Positions 44,396 through 54,544 are shown, numbered from the stretch's first letter. The stretch: 64,000 bases of DNA from Bettongia penicillata ogilbyi (GCA_023548195.1 JAJHZJ010000799.1:3805082-3869081), one strand, 5' to 3'. Program-made: numbers and translations. The notes: generated from the letters alone by a model not told the origin.

Positions 44396-45434
44396 CATTT
44401 TATTTTTTACATAATAGTTTATTTTCTCCCAGTTGCATATAAAATTTTTAAAGATTTTAAAAAGTTTTGAGTTCCAAATTCTCTCCTTCTCTCCCTCCTC
44501 CCCCTTCTGTGAGATGGTAAGCAATCTGATACATGTTATACATGTGCAATCATGTAAAACATATTTCCATATTTGTCATTTTGTGGAAAAAAAACAAAGA
44601 AAAAAGGAAGAGAAAGAAAGAATAAAAGAAAGAAAGGAAGGAAGGAAGGTAGAATAGAAGAAAGTGAAAAATAGTATGCTTTGGTCTGTATTTGGACTCC
44701 ACCAGTTCTGTCTCTGGAGGCGTATAGCATTTTTTTTTTTTAAATCATGAGTCCTTTGGTATTGTCTTGGATCGTCATACGACTGAAAATAGCTAAACTG
44801 TTGACTGCTGTAACATTACCGTTTCTGTGTACAGTGTTGTCCTGGTTCTGCTTATCTTCACTCTCCATCAATTCATTTAAGAGTTTCCAGGTTTGTTTTT
44901 TTTTTAAATCATACTGCTCATCATTTCTTTTAGCACAATAATATTCCATCCGTCATATACCACAACTTGTTTTGTCATTTTCCAATTGACGGTCATCCCT
45001 TCAATTTCAAATTCTTAGATATCACAAAAAGAGCTGCTACAAATACCCCTGTACAAATAAATCTTTTACCCCACTTCCCTTTTTAAAATTTCTTTGGGTT
45101 ATAGACCTAGTAGTTGTATTGCTGGATCAAAGGATATGGACAGTTTTATTGTTCTTTGGGCATATTTCCAAATTATTTTCCAAAGTGGTTGGATCAGATC
45201 ACAACTCTATCAATAATGCATTAGTGTCTTGGTTTTCCCATATCTACTCCAACATTTATCTTTTTTTCCTTTTCTGTTATGATAGCCAATCCAATAGATA
45301 TTAGGTGGTACCTCAGAATTGTTTAAATTTGTGTTTCTCTAATCAATAGTGAATTAGCATATTTTTCATATGACTATAAATAGCTTTAATTTCTTCATCT
45401 GAAAACTGCCTGTTCATATCCTTTGGACATTTAT
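44396..45434 (-). mobile_element. L1-d, 3' end of an L1
   Basis: Minus-strand 3' UTR (gagttccaaattctctcctt, gagatggtaagcaatctgat), then the ORF2 C-terminus. Minus translation at 44949-44740 begins MEYYCAKRNDEQYDLKKKQT, the conserved last residues of L1 ORF2. Stops at 45434, where the T-rich tail of L1-e begins. Confidence 0.85.
44583..44655. repeat. (GAAA/GAAG)n purine tract
   Basis: aaagaaaggaaggaaggaag run inside the L1-d 3' UTR, where this L1 family is A/G-rich. Confidence 0.8.
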
Positions 45435-46584
45435 CTTTTTTTCTTATTTTTGATTTCTGTGTTGTACAATCACTTCCATCTAACTTGGATTTTATTTTCC
45501 CCTTCCTCCCTTTTCTTCCTCCTTCCTTCCCCACTCCCTCCCTGAGACAGCATACAATTTTATATAGGTTCTACACATACATTCTTATTAAATACATTTT
45601 CACCTTATCATGTTGCAAAGAAGAATTAAAATGAATGGGAGAAATCATAAAACAAACCAAAACGTAATACAAAAGAAAATGACCTGCTACATTCTGCGAT
45701 TGAATTCCATAGTTCTTTCTCTAGATGTGGAAGGCATTTTGCCTCAAGAGACTATTGGGAATTTTTCAAATCCTTGCATTGCAATGAAGTTTTAAGTCTA
45801 CCAGAAAAAATCCTCTCACACTGTGCTTGTTTCTCTGTACAAAGTTCTCCTGTTTCTACTCCTTTCACTCAACATGAGATCCTATAAGTCTTTCCAGGCC
45901 TCTCTGAAGTCTTCCTGTTCATCATTTCTTATAGCACAATAGTATTCCATTACATTCATATACCACAATTTATTCAGCCATTCCCCAATTTATGGGCATC
46001 TCCTTGATTTCCAGTTTTTGGCCACCACAAAGAGCTGCCATAAATATTTTTGTACATGTGGGATTCTTTTCCATTTGTATGATCTCTTGGGAATACAGTC
46101 CTAGAAGTGGTATTGCTGGGTCAAAGGGCATGCCCATTTTTGTAGCAATTTGGGTATAGTTCCAATTTGCTCTCCAGAATGGTTGGATCAGCTGACAGCT
46201 CCACCAATAATGAATTAGTGTTCCAACTCTCCCACATCTTCTCCAAACATTTATCATCATCCTGTTTTGTCATGTTAGCCAATCTGATAGGTCTGATGTG
46301 ATATCTCAGAGTTGTTTTGATTTGCATCTCTCTAATCAATAATGATTTAGAGCATTTTTTCATATGACTATAAATAGTTTTAATTTCTTCATCTGCAAAC
46401 TGTCAGTTCATATCCTTTGACCATTTATCAACAGGAGAATGACATATTCTTGGAAATTTGACTCAGTTCTCTACATACTTGAGAAACAAGGTCTTTATCG
46501 GAAATGCTTGCTGTAAAAAATTTCCCATAGTTTTCTTCTCTCCTAATTTTGTTTCCTTTGGTTTAGTTTATGTAAAACTTTTTA
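45435..46584 (-). mobile_element. L1-e, 3' end of an L1 (main part)
   Basis: A T-rich tail at 45435, then the 3' UTR and ORF2 C-terminal region up to ttatgtaaaacttttta (46568-46584). The text resumes at 48878 after an inserted element and fades near 48960. Inserted next to or inside L1-d. Confidence 0.8.
45930..46365 (-). pseudogene. L1-e ORF2 pseudogene, C-terminal part
   Basis: Minus-strand frames read KKCSKSLLIREMQIKTTLRY, then GRVGTLIHYWWSCQLIQPFW and PFDPAIPLLGLYSQEIIQME. This is the L1 ORF2 C-terminal region with its tryptophan/cysteine motif. It is split between two frames. Upstream RT and endonuclease are absent. Confidence 0.85.
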
Positions 46585-48877
46585 TATATTTATTTATTTT
46601 AATAGTTTATTTTTCCCCAGCTATATGTAAAAATAATTTTTAACATTTGTTTTTAAAACTTTGAATTTCAAATCCTCTTTCTTCCTTCCTCTCCCCCACC
46701 CCAGGTAATTTGATATAGATTATACATGTGTAGTCATGAAAATATTTCCTTAACAGTCACGTTGTAAAATGAAAGACAGACCAAAAAAACCCTTAAAATG
46801 AAGTAAGAAAAGTATATTTCAATCTGTATTCAGATGCCATCAGCTCTTTGTTTGGGGATGTATAGTATTTTTATCATAAAGGTCTTCAGAGTTTTCTTGG
46901 ATCATTGTATTGCTGAGAATAGCCAAGTCTTTCATGGGTGATTATCTAAAAATATTGCTATTACTTTGTACATAGTACATTTCACTTAGGATTAGCTCAT
47001 GTACATATTTCTAGGTTTTTTCTGAGACCATCCTGCTCATCATTTCTTATAAAACAATAGTATTCCATCATAATTACATACCACAATGTGTTCATTCATC
47101 CCCAATTGATGGACATCCTCTCCATTTTCAATTTCTCTACCTCACTGAATGTCAGTTTTTTCCCCTGAAGGATCATACTGAGTTTTGTTGGGTAGGTGAT
47201 TCTTATAATCCTTTGCCTTCTGGAAACTCACTCATCTTGTAATGTACACATTGCTAAATCTTGTGCTATCCTGGCTGTGGCTCCAAAATAATTGAATTAT
47301 TTCTTTCTGGCTATTTGCAGTATTTTCTCCTTGAACTCAGAGCTTTGGAATTCGGCTATAATGTTCCTTGGAGTTTATATATTGGGATCTCTTTCAGGAG
47401 GTGATTAGTGAATTCTTTCTATTTCTATTAAACCTCTGCTTCTGGAATATCAGCACAATTTTCCTTGATAATTTCTTGAAAGATGATGTCTAGGCTCTTT
47501 TTTGTAATCATGGCTTTTGGATAGTCCAATAATTTTTATATTATTTCTCCTGGACCTATTTTTCAGGTTTGTTGTTTTTCCAATGAGATAGTTCACCACT
47601 GTTTTCTATTTTTCATTCTTTTGGTTTTGCTTTATTGTTTCTTGATTTCTCATAAAATCATTAGCTTCCATTTGCTCCATTCTAATTTTAAAGGAATTGC
47701 TTTCTTCAGTGATCTTTTGTACCTCTTTTCCCATTTGAATAAATCTACTTTTTAAGGAGTTCTTTTTTCTCCAGTAAATTTTTTGCTCCTTTTTCCATTT
47801 GGCCAATTCTGATTTTTAAGGCATTCTCCTCATTTACTTTTTGTACCTTTTTTTTTTCCATTTGGCCTAATCTGTTTTTAAGGTGCTATTTCTTTAGTAT
47901 TTTGTGTGTGTGTCTCCTTTACCAAGCTGTTGACTTGCTTTTTATGATTTTCTTCTATCCCTCTCATTTCTTTCCTCAATATTTCTCTATCTCTCTGACT
48001 TGATTTTCAAAATCTTTTTTGAGCTCTTCCATGGCCTGAGACCAATTCATATTTTTTCTTGGAGGCTTTGGATACAGGAGCTTTGACTTTGTTACCTTCT
48101 TCTGAGTGTGTTGTCGATTTTCCTTGTGTCCATAGGAGCTTTCAATGTTCAGAATTTTTTCTGTTGTTTGCTCAATTTCCCAGCCTATTACTTGACTTTA
48201 AGCTCTTTGTTAAAGTAAGGTTCTGCTTCCAGGGTGGAGGGTGCACTGTCCCAAGCTTCAGGTATTTTGCACACATATTTTCAGAGGGATCTTTAAGTTT
48301 TCATTTCTTCCAAGGAGAGGTATTTCCTACTCTCTTGGACTGTGCTCTGATTTGTGAGGGATGATAAGCACTCTTGTCTGCCCTGAAACTGTGAGGAGTA
48401 TGCCCCTTCCCCACTCCCTCCACTGTCACCACAAGCTTTGGTGTATTAGTGCTCCTCGTGGCCCTCAGACTACCACCCAGGACTATGACCTGGATCAAAG
48501 GATGGGCAAAGGAACAAAGTCCTGCCTCAGTGAGAGCGAAGATATCCCTGTACTCTCCTTCTGGCCAGTTGTTTGGCCCCCTTAATGTCTATGAGCAGGA
48601 TGTTCCTACTGCTGATCAGTGGTTCCCAAGGCCTGCTCCTGGCTTGCTGGAGCTGGGTCTGTGCTTGTACAGCTTCAGCTGGACTGCGCTCCTCCCTCAC
48701 CCTGGTGCAACAAACCTTTCCTATTGACCTTCTAAGTTCTCTCATGTTGGAAAATTATTTCACTCTGTCTTTATATGCTGCTCTAGAATTTGTTTAGAGT
48801 CATTATTTAAAGGGGGAGTTTGGGAGAGTGCTCAGATAAGCCCTTGGCTTTACTCTGCCATCTTGGCTGTGTCCTCC
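46585..48877 (-). mobile_element. L1 derivative with ORF1 but only the last residues of ORF2
   Basis: About 2293 bp flanked by ttatgtaaaacttttta (46568-46584) and ttatgcaaaacctttta (48878-48894), a 17-bp duplication with two mismatches inside L1-e. Minus strand: 5' end (complement of ctctgccatcttggctgtgt), leader, ORF1 (about 48200 to 47160). It then passes at about 47145 directly to the end of ORF2 (47130-47040) and an L1-type 3' UTR. Unlike HAL1-1 and HAL1-2 it has a normal L1 3' UTR and ORF2 end, so it looks like an internally deleted L1 rather than a HAL1 family member. Confidence 0.8.
47160..48200 (-). pseudogene. ORF1 pseudogene of the deleted L1
   Basis: Collinear with HAL1 ORF1 at nucleotide level (gatgatgtctaggctctttt, gatttctcataaaatcatta). 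The minus frame 47806-47606 reads FIQMGKEVQKITEESNSFKI and EQMEANDFMRNQETIKQNQK, the C-terminal end of the coiled coil. Many stops and small indels, more decayed than HAL1-2. The exact start is not certain. Confidence 0.75.
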
Positions 48878-48960
48878 TTATGCAAAACCTTTTAAATTTA
48901 ACATATTAAATTCTTATTTATCAGCTATTTTAAGTCATCAGTGACTGAAAGTATTCCTTT
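48878..48960 (-). mobile_element. L1-e, short remainder
   Basis: Starts with the second copy of the target duplication (ttatgcaaaacctttta) and continues with a decayed L1 ORF2 text. Its right edge is not clear. Confidence 0.5.
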
Positions 48961-49034
48961 ATCAATTTGTTTTCTAACTGAATGGGACAAAGGATGAAGG
49001 ATAGGTAAGTTTTGATTTGGTTGGTGGGAGATGT

Positions 49035-49570
49035 GAAAATTTAATTAAATAAAACATCTATTAAGAACCTTTTCTTATCAGGCACTCTACTAGGTCCTGG
49101 GGATACAAAGACAAAACTGAATTGACCCCTGCCTTCAAGCAGTTTATGTTCAATTGGGGTAGTACAACATGTTCACAAATATATGTAAAATAAGAGTGCA
49201 ATAACTGGGAGGACCAGGAAAGGTCACATGGGTAAGGTGATTCCTGAACTGGGCTTTGAACAAGATGGGGATTGTATAAGATGGCAGTGAGGAGCGACTG
49301 TATTTTAGACATGAATGAACTGTTGTGAAGAGGGAATGGCTGGTAGGCCAGTTTGATTACATTTGGAATATATGAAGGAGAGTAATAGGAATACATTGAA
49401 AAAAATAGTTGAGAGTCAGAATGTGTAGGGTTCTGAATGGCAGAAAGAGGATTTTGAGAAAGATGAGAGGTTCCACTTTGGATGTGCAGCTTGGGAAAGC
49501 AAGCTTTGCTAAGATGAGGGAGGTGAAAGGAGGCAGACTGAGATAGAAATGTTCAGACATAAATGGGATA
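49035..49570 (+). mobile_element. CR1/L3-like ancient repeat
   Basis: acatctattaagaacctttt, caggcactctactaggtcct, gggatacaaagacaaaactg, cccctgccttcaagcagttt. The later part (ggattttgagaaag) is weaker. Same family as the repeat at 40790. Confidence 0.55.
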
Positions 49571-49576
49571 TAGTAG

Positions 49577-49860
49577 AGGGTTGCTGTTTATCCTTTATTT
49601 TCAAAGAGGACCATGCCATCGAGATGATGCTATGGCATGCATGTGAATTGGATTTAAGTGAGGGAGGGCTGTGCAAAGTCACCAGCCTCACCTTGTCCTC
49701 TGGAGTCATCTAGGTGCAGTGGCCAGATATAAATCAGAACAACTAGAGATGACTCAGGATGTAATGGGGGACCTTGATCTTTTCAAGTTAAGGTTTTAAT
49801 AGTGTCAGTCTGACTGAGTTAACATCTGTTCAGTGATAAAGGATTAATAAGAAAGGAAGT
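49577..49860 (-). mobile_element. RTE-tailed marsupial SINE
   Basis: Left edge tattttcaaagaggaccatg matches, in the same orientation, the 3' end of the RTE remnant at 53760 (cattctcgaagaggacc). The body has gagggagggctgtgcaaagt, accagcctcaccttgtcctc and gatgactcaggatgtaatgg. The shared tail fits the known rule that SINEs borrow the 3' end of their partner LINE. Confidence 0.75.
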
Positions 49861-49864
49861 AGAG

Positions 49865-50178
49865 AATGGCCTCAAAAAAAAAATTGATCTCGAAGGGGAA
49901 GACACTCAGGGTTTCTAGTCAAAATAGAAACAATTACTATTGGTATTTACATTCATTCTGAGCCAATCAGGGCCCAAATAATGATCAAGTAGATCTTGGC
50001 TTGGGATCTACTGTCGATCAGTCAATGAGAGTCAGAGTGATTTGAGGCTAAGGCTGATCTTTAAGAGAAAAAAGAAAAAACCATATGCATACATACCAAT
50101 TGCAGAGGGAGATTTTGTATGGAGGAAGATTAAACTAAGAGGACATCTAAATTTCCTTTCCATTTGAAAATTCTGTTA
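49865..50178. other. Unassigned DNA
   Basis: Nothing recognised. Confidence 0.45.
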
Positions 50179-50182
50179 TTCT

Positions 50183-50465
50183 AGCAAGGGCAGCTAGGTG
50201 GTGCTACAATGGATAGACTGCCAGGCCTGAAGTCAGGAAGCCTTATCTTCCTGGGTTCATATCTGACCTCAGACATTACTAACTGTGGGACCTTGGGTGA
50301 ATCACTTAACCTTTTTTTACCTCATTTTCCTCATTTATAAAATGAGCAGGAGAAAGAAATGGTAAACCACTCTGATATCTTTTGTGGGAAAGATCTTTCC
50401 CACGAAATCCCCAAATGGGGCCCTGAAGAGTCAAATGTGACTGAAAATAAAAGACTGAATAACAA
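50183..50465 (+). mobile_element. CORE-SINE with BovB-like tail, full length
   Basis: Head gcaagggcagctaggtggtg, then cctgaagtcaggaagcctta, CORE acattactaactgtgggacc, then agaaagaaatggtaaaccac, and tail ccaaatggggccctgaagag and gtcaaatgtgactgaaaata. Contains an acquired 20-bp palindrome at 50384-50403. Confidence 0.9.
50384..50403. repeat. Perfect 20-bp palindrome in a SINE
   Basis: gtgggaaagatctttcccac is its own reverse complement. Other copies of this SINE here (for example 53545-53565, 1955-1975) read gccaagaaaacccc at this place, with no palindrome. Confidence 0.9.
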
Positions 50466-50469
50466 TTGT

Positions 50470-50665
50470 TTTTGCAAGGTACAGAGAAAAGATTTCTGTG
50501 TTTGTAGTCAGGGGACCTGGATTCAAATCCCAGAATTTCCATTTATTTACTATGTCACCTGGAGCAAGTCATTTCACTATTCTCAGGTCCAGTTTCTTTA
50601 ACTGAGGAATAAAGGATTGGAAGAGATTATTTCTGAAGTCCTTTCAGCTCTAAATTTATGATCTG
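50470..50665 (+). mobile_element. MIR-like SINE
   Basis: gtttgtagtcaggggacctg, gattcaaatcccagaatttc, ctggagcaagtcatttcact, gaagtcctttcagctctaaa; the full MIR order. Confidence 0.75.
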
Positions 50666-50669
50666 ATGA

Positions 50670-51330
50670 GAGACTGTAGGGATATGTTGACTGGTCAACT
50701 ACAGACAGTAGTGAGAAGGAATTTTAAAAGGGAATACTCAAAGAGGAGATGATAGGGTGCTGAGGATAAATCTTACCTGCTTTCTTAATATGATTTAGTA
50801 CCAAGGGGATTGGACTAGACAGTCTCTAAAGTAACTTTTTGTTCTAATACCCAAGGACCTCACAAATTCCTTTAGAATTAGTTGGCAGAATCCTGGGGAG
50901 GTGAGGCATGGAGGGTCAACCCAGTTTATAATCCTCCAGAATCTTTCTGGATTGGAGAATTCTAATCTGAGCCCAACTCTTTATCTAATTTCCAGAAGAG
51001 AGACCAGCATCCTTCATTGGTCAGTTAATTATTCATTATTACCGTTGCTCCTCTGCTGGTGGATTTTGTTTCAGTAGGTCAGTCTTCAGGGAGAAGAAGT
51101 GAGTCTCTGCTTTCTGCATGTTCACAAAGCAGCCACCGACAAAACAGACAAGGGAACAGGAGTTTGGACTCCAGCTCAGGAGGAACAAGGGAGATGAGGG
51201 TAGGTCAGAAGAGAATCAGGAACATGCGGAACACGACCTACTTTCTTTTCTGCTTCCTCTAGGGCTGCATGATATTGACCTCGCAGGAAGTTAGTTATGT
51301 TACCTGGGGGCTCTGAGTGAGGACCCTCTG
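50670..51330. other. Unassigned DNA
   Basis: No exon or repeat recognised. Confidence 0.45.
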
Positions 51331-51332
51331 TT

Positions 51333-51627
51333 CTTGACAGCTGGGAGTAGGGGAAGAATGTAATGGACAAGAATTTATTTAACTAAAAAAATCCAATTTA
51401 AGACTACATCTCTTTCTGGCCAGGGGTTACATTCTAGCTCCAGTCTGAATTTGTTTTCCTTAAAGCAACAGTATCTCATTCTGCTGCAAGTAGATGTTCT
51501 GTCTAGCAAGACTGGGAAAGAAAGAAAAATAGGAGGGGAAGAGAGAGGACCTATCCATCTTTTGCAGGCATTTTTTTTTTAGCAAATTTTATAAACAATT
51601 ATTTGCTTAGAGTTAGAAGAAATCTAG
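51333..51627 (+). repeat. Unassigned 295-bp repeat, copy 1
   Basis: From cttgacagctgggagt to gaaatctag. It aligns along its whole length with 53112-53410: shared blocks include cagtctgaatttgttttcct, ctgcaagtagatgttctgtc and agactgggaaagaaagaaaa. I recognise no known family. No reading frame or tRNA-like box is visible. Confidence 0.8.
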
Positions 51628-51633
51628 GTCATA

Positions 51634-51790
51634 TGTTCTTAACTAGAGGCCATGGACAGATCTCAGGGCTCTATGAACTTAGATGGGAAAAAAAAAAGAA
51701 CACCTTTAGTTTCACTAACTTTATTTTTACTAACTTTTCATTTTCACTACCTGCCTTGATTTGTGATCCTATTTTTTATTAATGTAACTT
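51634..51790 (+). mobile_element. hAT-like MITE, ttcttaacc family, partial copy D
   Basis: Left end tgttcttaactagaggccat and a ctctatgaacttagatggga interior. The right end is lost. It starts 6 bp after repeat copy 1. Confidence 0.5.
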
Positions 51791-51799
51791 TGAAGTCAT

Positions 51800-51870
51800 T
51801 AGCAATTAATCAACATTTATGAATCATCTACTATGTCCTAGGCACTTTGCTAAGCACTAGGAATAAACCT
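51800..51870 (+). mobile_element. CR1/L3-like fragment
   Basis: tcatctactatgtcctaggc and actttgctaagcactaggaa, the opening phrase of the repeat at 40790. Confidence 0.6.
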
Positions 51871-51904
51871 TATCAGACTGCCAACTGAGTCAATGATACA
51901 AAAA

Positions 51905-52050
51905 AAAAAAGAACTGTGATCTAGAGTAACCCTCTCTTTTACAAATAAGTGAGGTACAGAGTTGGAAGGGACTTTTCCAAGATGGCTTAGGAACTATACA
52001 TGAAAGCTGGGGTTTGAAATCAGGCCCCTGAAAGCAATTACAGTCCTCTT
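51905..52050 (-). mobile_element. MIR SINE fragment
   Basis: gatctagagtaaccctctct, ttttacaaataagtgaggta, cagagttggaagggact, then ctggggtttgaaatcaggcc; minus strand. Confidence 0.55.
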
Positions 52051-52059
52051 TCCACACTT

Positions 52060-52980
52060 CTGAACCATTGATCTTTTATTTTTTTTTGTTTATCTTAAAA
52101 GCAAGCATCTCTATGATGTGTATATGTAATATACATATATACTTCATATACCTTTAAATAAATTCTCAATGGTCCTTTGGTTTCTCAGGAGTAGGTGCGG
52201 CTATTTGTGTTCCAAGATCACATTTTGGTTTGCCCACAGCAGGCAGAGCACAGCACGCTATTTCTATAAATGGGGCATGATGGTGTTTTGTTATGAAATG
52301 ACTTTTGATGTAGGACAGCCACAGTCCAATGACTTCCAAATATATTTCAACCCACCATAAAAAAATAATAACAACAGATCTCTCCACAGCCACAGGCTCT
52401 ATGCACAAATTTCCAGGAACTCAAGGCCTTCTACTAAGCCAGAAGAGAGAAATATTGATTTAATAATGATAGATATTCCCATCCCATCTCACTATCCCTA
52501 GCACTCCCTAATCCCAGGAATAATAACAGTCTGTCATAAGAACTGACCTATCCTGTCCAAGAGATGACACAAATCTTCTCTGAATTTCCATGGACCATTT
52601 ATATGTATTGCTTCCTGCCCTGCCCCAAGCCCCTTTAACCATCTCCAAACCCCACAAAGTCAATTAGTTTGGCAATATGCCTTTCATTTTTGCTCTGGAA
52701 AAGGCTGATTTCAGGACATGATCTTAAAATTAATCTCAGAGAAAAAGCAATTAACAGGCCATTGAGTTTAACGGTTTTGCTTTTTAAAATCCTAGAAACT
52801 TTAGAGTGTCCTAGGATAAATAAGTCCTCTTGCAAGGACCACACAAGTTGACCATTGCAGTGGCCCACTTTGCAGTGGCAAAGTTCAATACTCAAACACT
52901 GTGATGGACCAGAGTCTTGGGCAATCCGAAGTTAAGGTTCGGATCTGACTGGTGGGTCATCTTCTGAGGCATAGGTAAGT
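52060..52980. other. Unassigned DNA
   Basis: No exon or repeat recognised. The overlapping frames at 52166-52408 and 52635-52895 are shadows without domains. Confidence 0.45.
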
Positions 52981-52984
52981 TTCC

Positions 52985-53470
52985 TCACCATCTTCTCAAT
53001 CTTTTGACCCCTCTTGCAGTCTGGTGAAGGCTGTGAATTCCTTCCCTGAATATTGTTTATTTTTTAATCTATACAATAAATACATAGAATTACAAAGGAA
53101 AACAAGTATAACTTGACAGCTGTGAGTGGGGAAAAATAGGTGTAAGGGTCACTCATTCATTTAGCTAAAAAAAATCCAACTCAAAGCTCTATCTCTTTAT
53201 GACCAGGGGTTCCACTGAAGCTCCAGTCTGAATCTGTTTTCCTTAAAGCAATAGCAACTCATTCTACTGCAAGTAGATGTTCTGGCTAGTAAGACTGCGA
53301 AAGAAAGAAAAACAGGAGAGGAGAGGGGTAGCATTCATCTTTTTCAGGCAAATATTTTGTTTTAGCAAATTCTATAAACAAGTATTGGTTTAGAGCTAGA
53401 AGCAATCTAGTTACTCAATATTCAGTTATCAATTAAAACATAGTTAATGGATCCCAGGTCAAGAACTCTC
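52985..53470 (-). mobile_element. hAT-like MITE, ttcttaacc family, copy E, split by the 299-bp repeat
   Basis: Left part 52985-53111: cttttgacccctcttgcagt, ctggtgaaggctgtgaattc, aaatacatagaattacaaag. Right part 53411-53470: tcagttatcaattaaaacat, ggatcccaggtcaagaactc. The two join into one collinear MITE when 53112-53410 is removed. Confidence 0.75.
53112..53410 (+). repeat. Unassigned repeat, copy 2 (299 bp), inserted in a MITE
   Basis: From cttgacagctgtgagt to gcaatctag, roughly 80-85 percent identical by eye to 51333-51627 in the same orientation. The flanks on both sides belong to one interrupted MITE, so this copy arrived as a discrete insertion. No clear target duplication or poly-A. 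Confidence 0.8.
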
Positions 53471-53484
53471 TATCCCTTAATTTT

Positions 53485-53735
53485 GTTGTTACTAAGTTGT
53501 TTTCAGTAATGTTCAACTCTTTCTGATCTCATTTGGAGTTTTCTTGGCAAAGATACTAGAGTGGTTTGCCATTTTCTTCTCCATCTCATTTGACAGATGA
53601 GGGAACTGAGGCAAACAGGGCTAAGTGGCTTGCCTAGGGTCACACAGCTAGGAAGTGTCTGAGGCCAAATTTAAACTCAAGTCTTCCTGATTCCAGGTTC
53701 AGTCTCTATCCTCTGCCCCTTAACTACCTTCAATA
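53485..53735 (-). mobile_element. CORE-SINE with BovB-like tail
   Basis: Minus strand. Tail complement taatgttcaactctttctga, then ggagttttcttggcaaagat and actagagtggtttgccattt, then aaacagggctaagtggcttg, with the head near 53700-53735. Confidence 0.85.
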
Positions 53736-53751
53736 TAAATGATCCTATTTG

Positions 53752-54540
53752 ACTCAGTTGTTGGCCTTCATTCTCGAAGAGGACCAAATGGCATCACCAT
53801 GATAAAGCCAAGTTTCAGTATGTCCAGCTGTGACTGATCAGACTGATAAAAGCTTAGAATGCTCTACCACAGGTTGGGCATAGATAGTCCATGTGAACAT
53901 TTTAGGTAGATACTCTAAATTTGCACTTCCTGCATTTACTTTGTGCTGTCTCAATTCTGCTTTGCTTATAGAGCACAGTACCCTTTCTGATGTGGGCATG
54001 TCATGCTGAGTGGTCCAGTGCCAGTGTCTCCCACGTTGTGCAGACAAATCCAAAGTTCTTGAGAGTATCTTTGTATCACTTCTTTTGACCACTATATGAT
54101 TGCCTGCCCCATGTGAGTTCCCCATAAAATAGTCTTTTTGGCAAACATACATTTTGTATTGGAACAATGTGGCCAGCCCATCAGAGTTGTGCTCTCTGAA
54201 GCGTATTTGAATACTTGACAGTTTAGCTCGAACAAGGACTTTAGGTGTCTGGTAACTTATCCTGCCAGGTGATCCTCAGAATCTTCCTAAGACAATTCAA
54301 ATGGAAGTGATTCAGTTTCCTGGCATGGCTCTGGTATATTGTCCATGTTTCACAGGCATACAACAATGAAGTCAGCACAATGGCTCTATAGACCTTCAAT
54401 GGGGTAGTGGGTCTAATACCTCTTCTTTCCCAAACTTTTCTTTGCAGCCTCCCAAACACTGAGCTAGCTCTGGAAATGTGTGTGTCAACCTCATTGTCAA
54501 TGTGTACACCCCTGGAAAGTACACTATTTGACTCAGTAGC
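53752..54540 (-). mobile_element. RTE-clade LINE 3' portion
   Basis: Minus strand. The 3' end is at 53752 (cattctcgaagaggacc), with ORF2 C-terminal coding upstream. 5'-truncated near 54540. The 3' terminus is shared with the SINEs at 49577 and 12985. Confidence 0.8.
53838..54459 (-). pseudogene. RTE ORF2 C-terminal pseudogene
   Basis: Minus frame 54459-54241 reads FGRLQRKVWERRGIRPTTPL, then KVYRAIVLTSLLYACETWTI and HFHLNCLRKILRITWQDKLP, then a stop. This is the region after the reverse transcriptase in RTE-like LINE proteins (the ACETWT and CLRKIL-x-I-x-WQD motifs). Coding text continues in another frame down to 53838 (FQYKMYVCQKDYFMGNSHGA, RGRHWHWTTQHDMPTSERVL). Frameshift plus stop; not functional. 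Confidence 0.8.
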
Positions 54541-54544
54541 ATTT

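Noticed and set aside
45420..48975. Possible target duplication of L1-e (acatttatc versus cctttatc)
   Set aside because: Only about seven bases match and L1-d text does not clearly resume afterwards.
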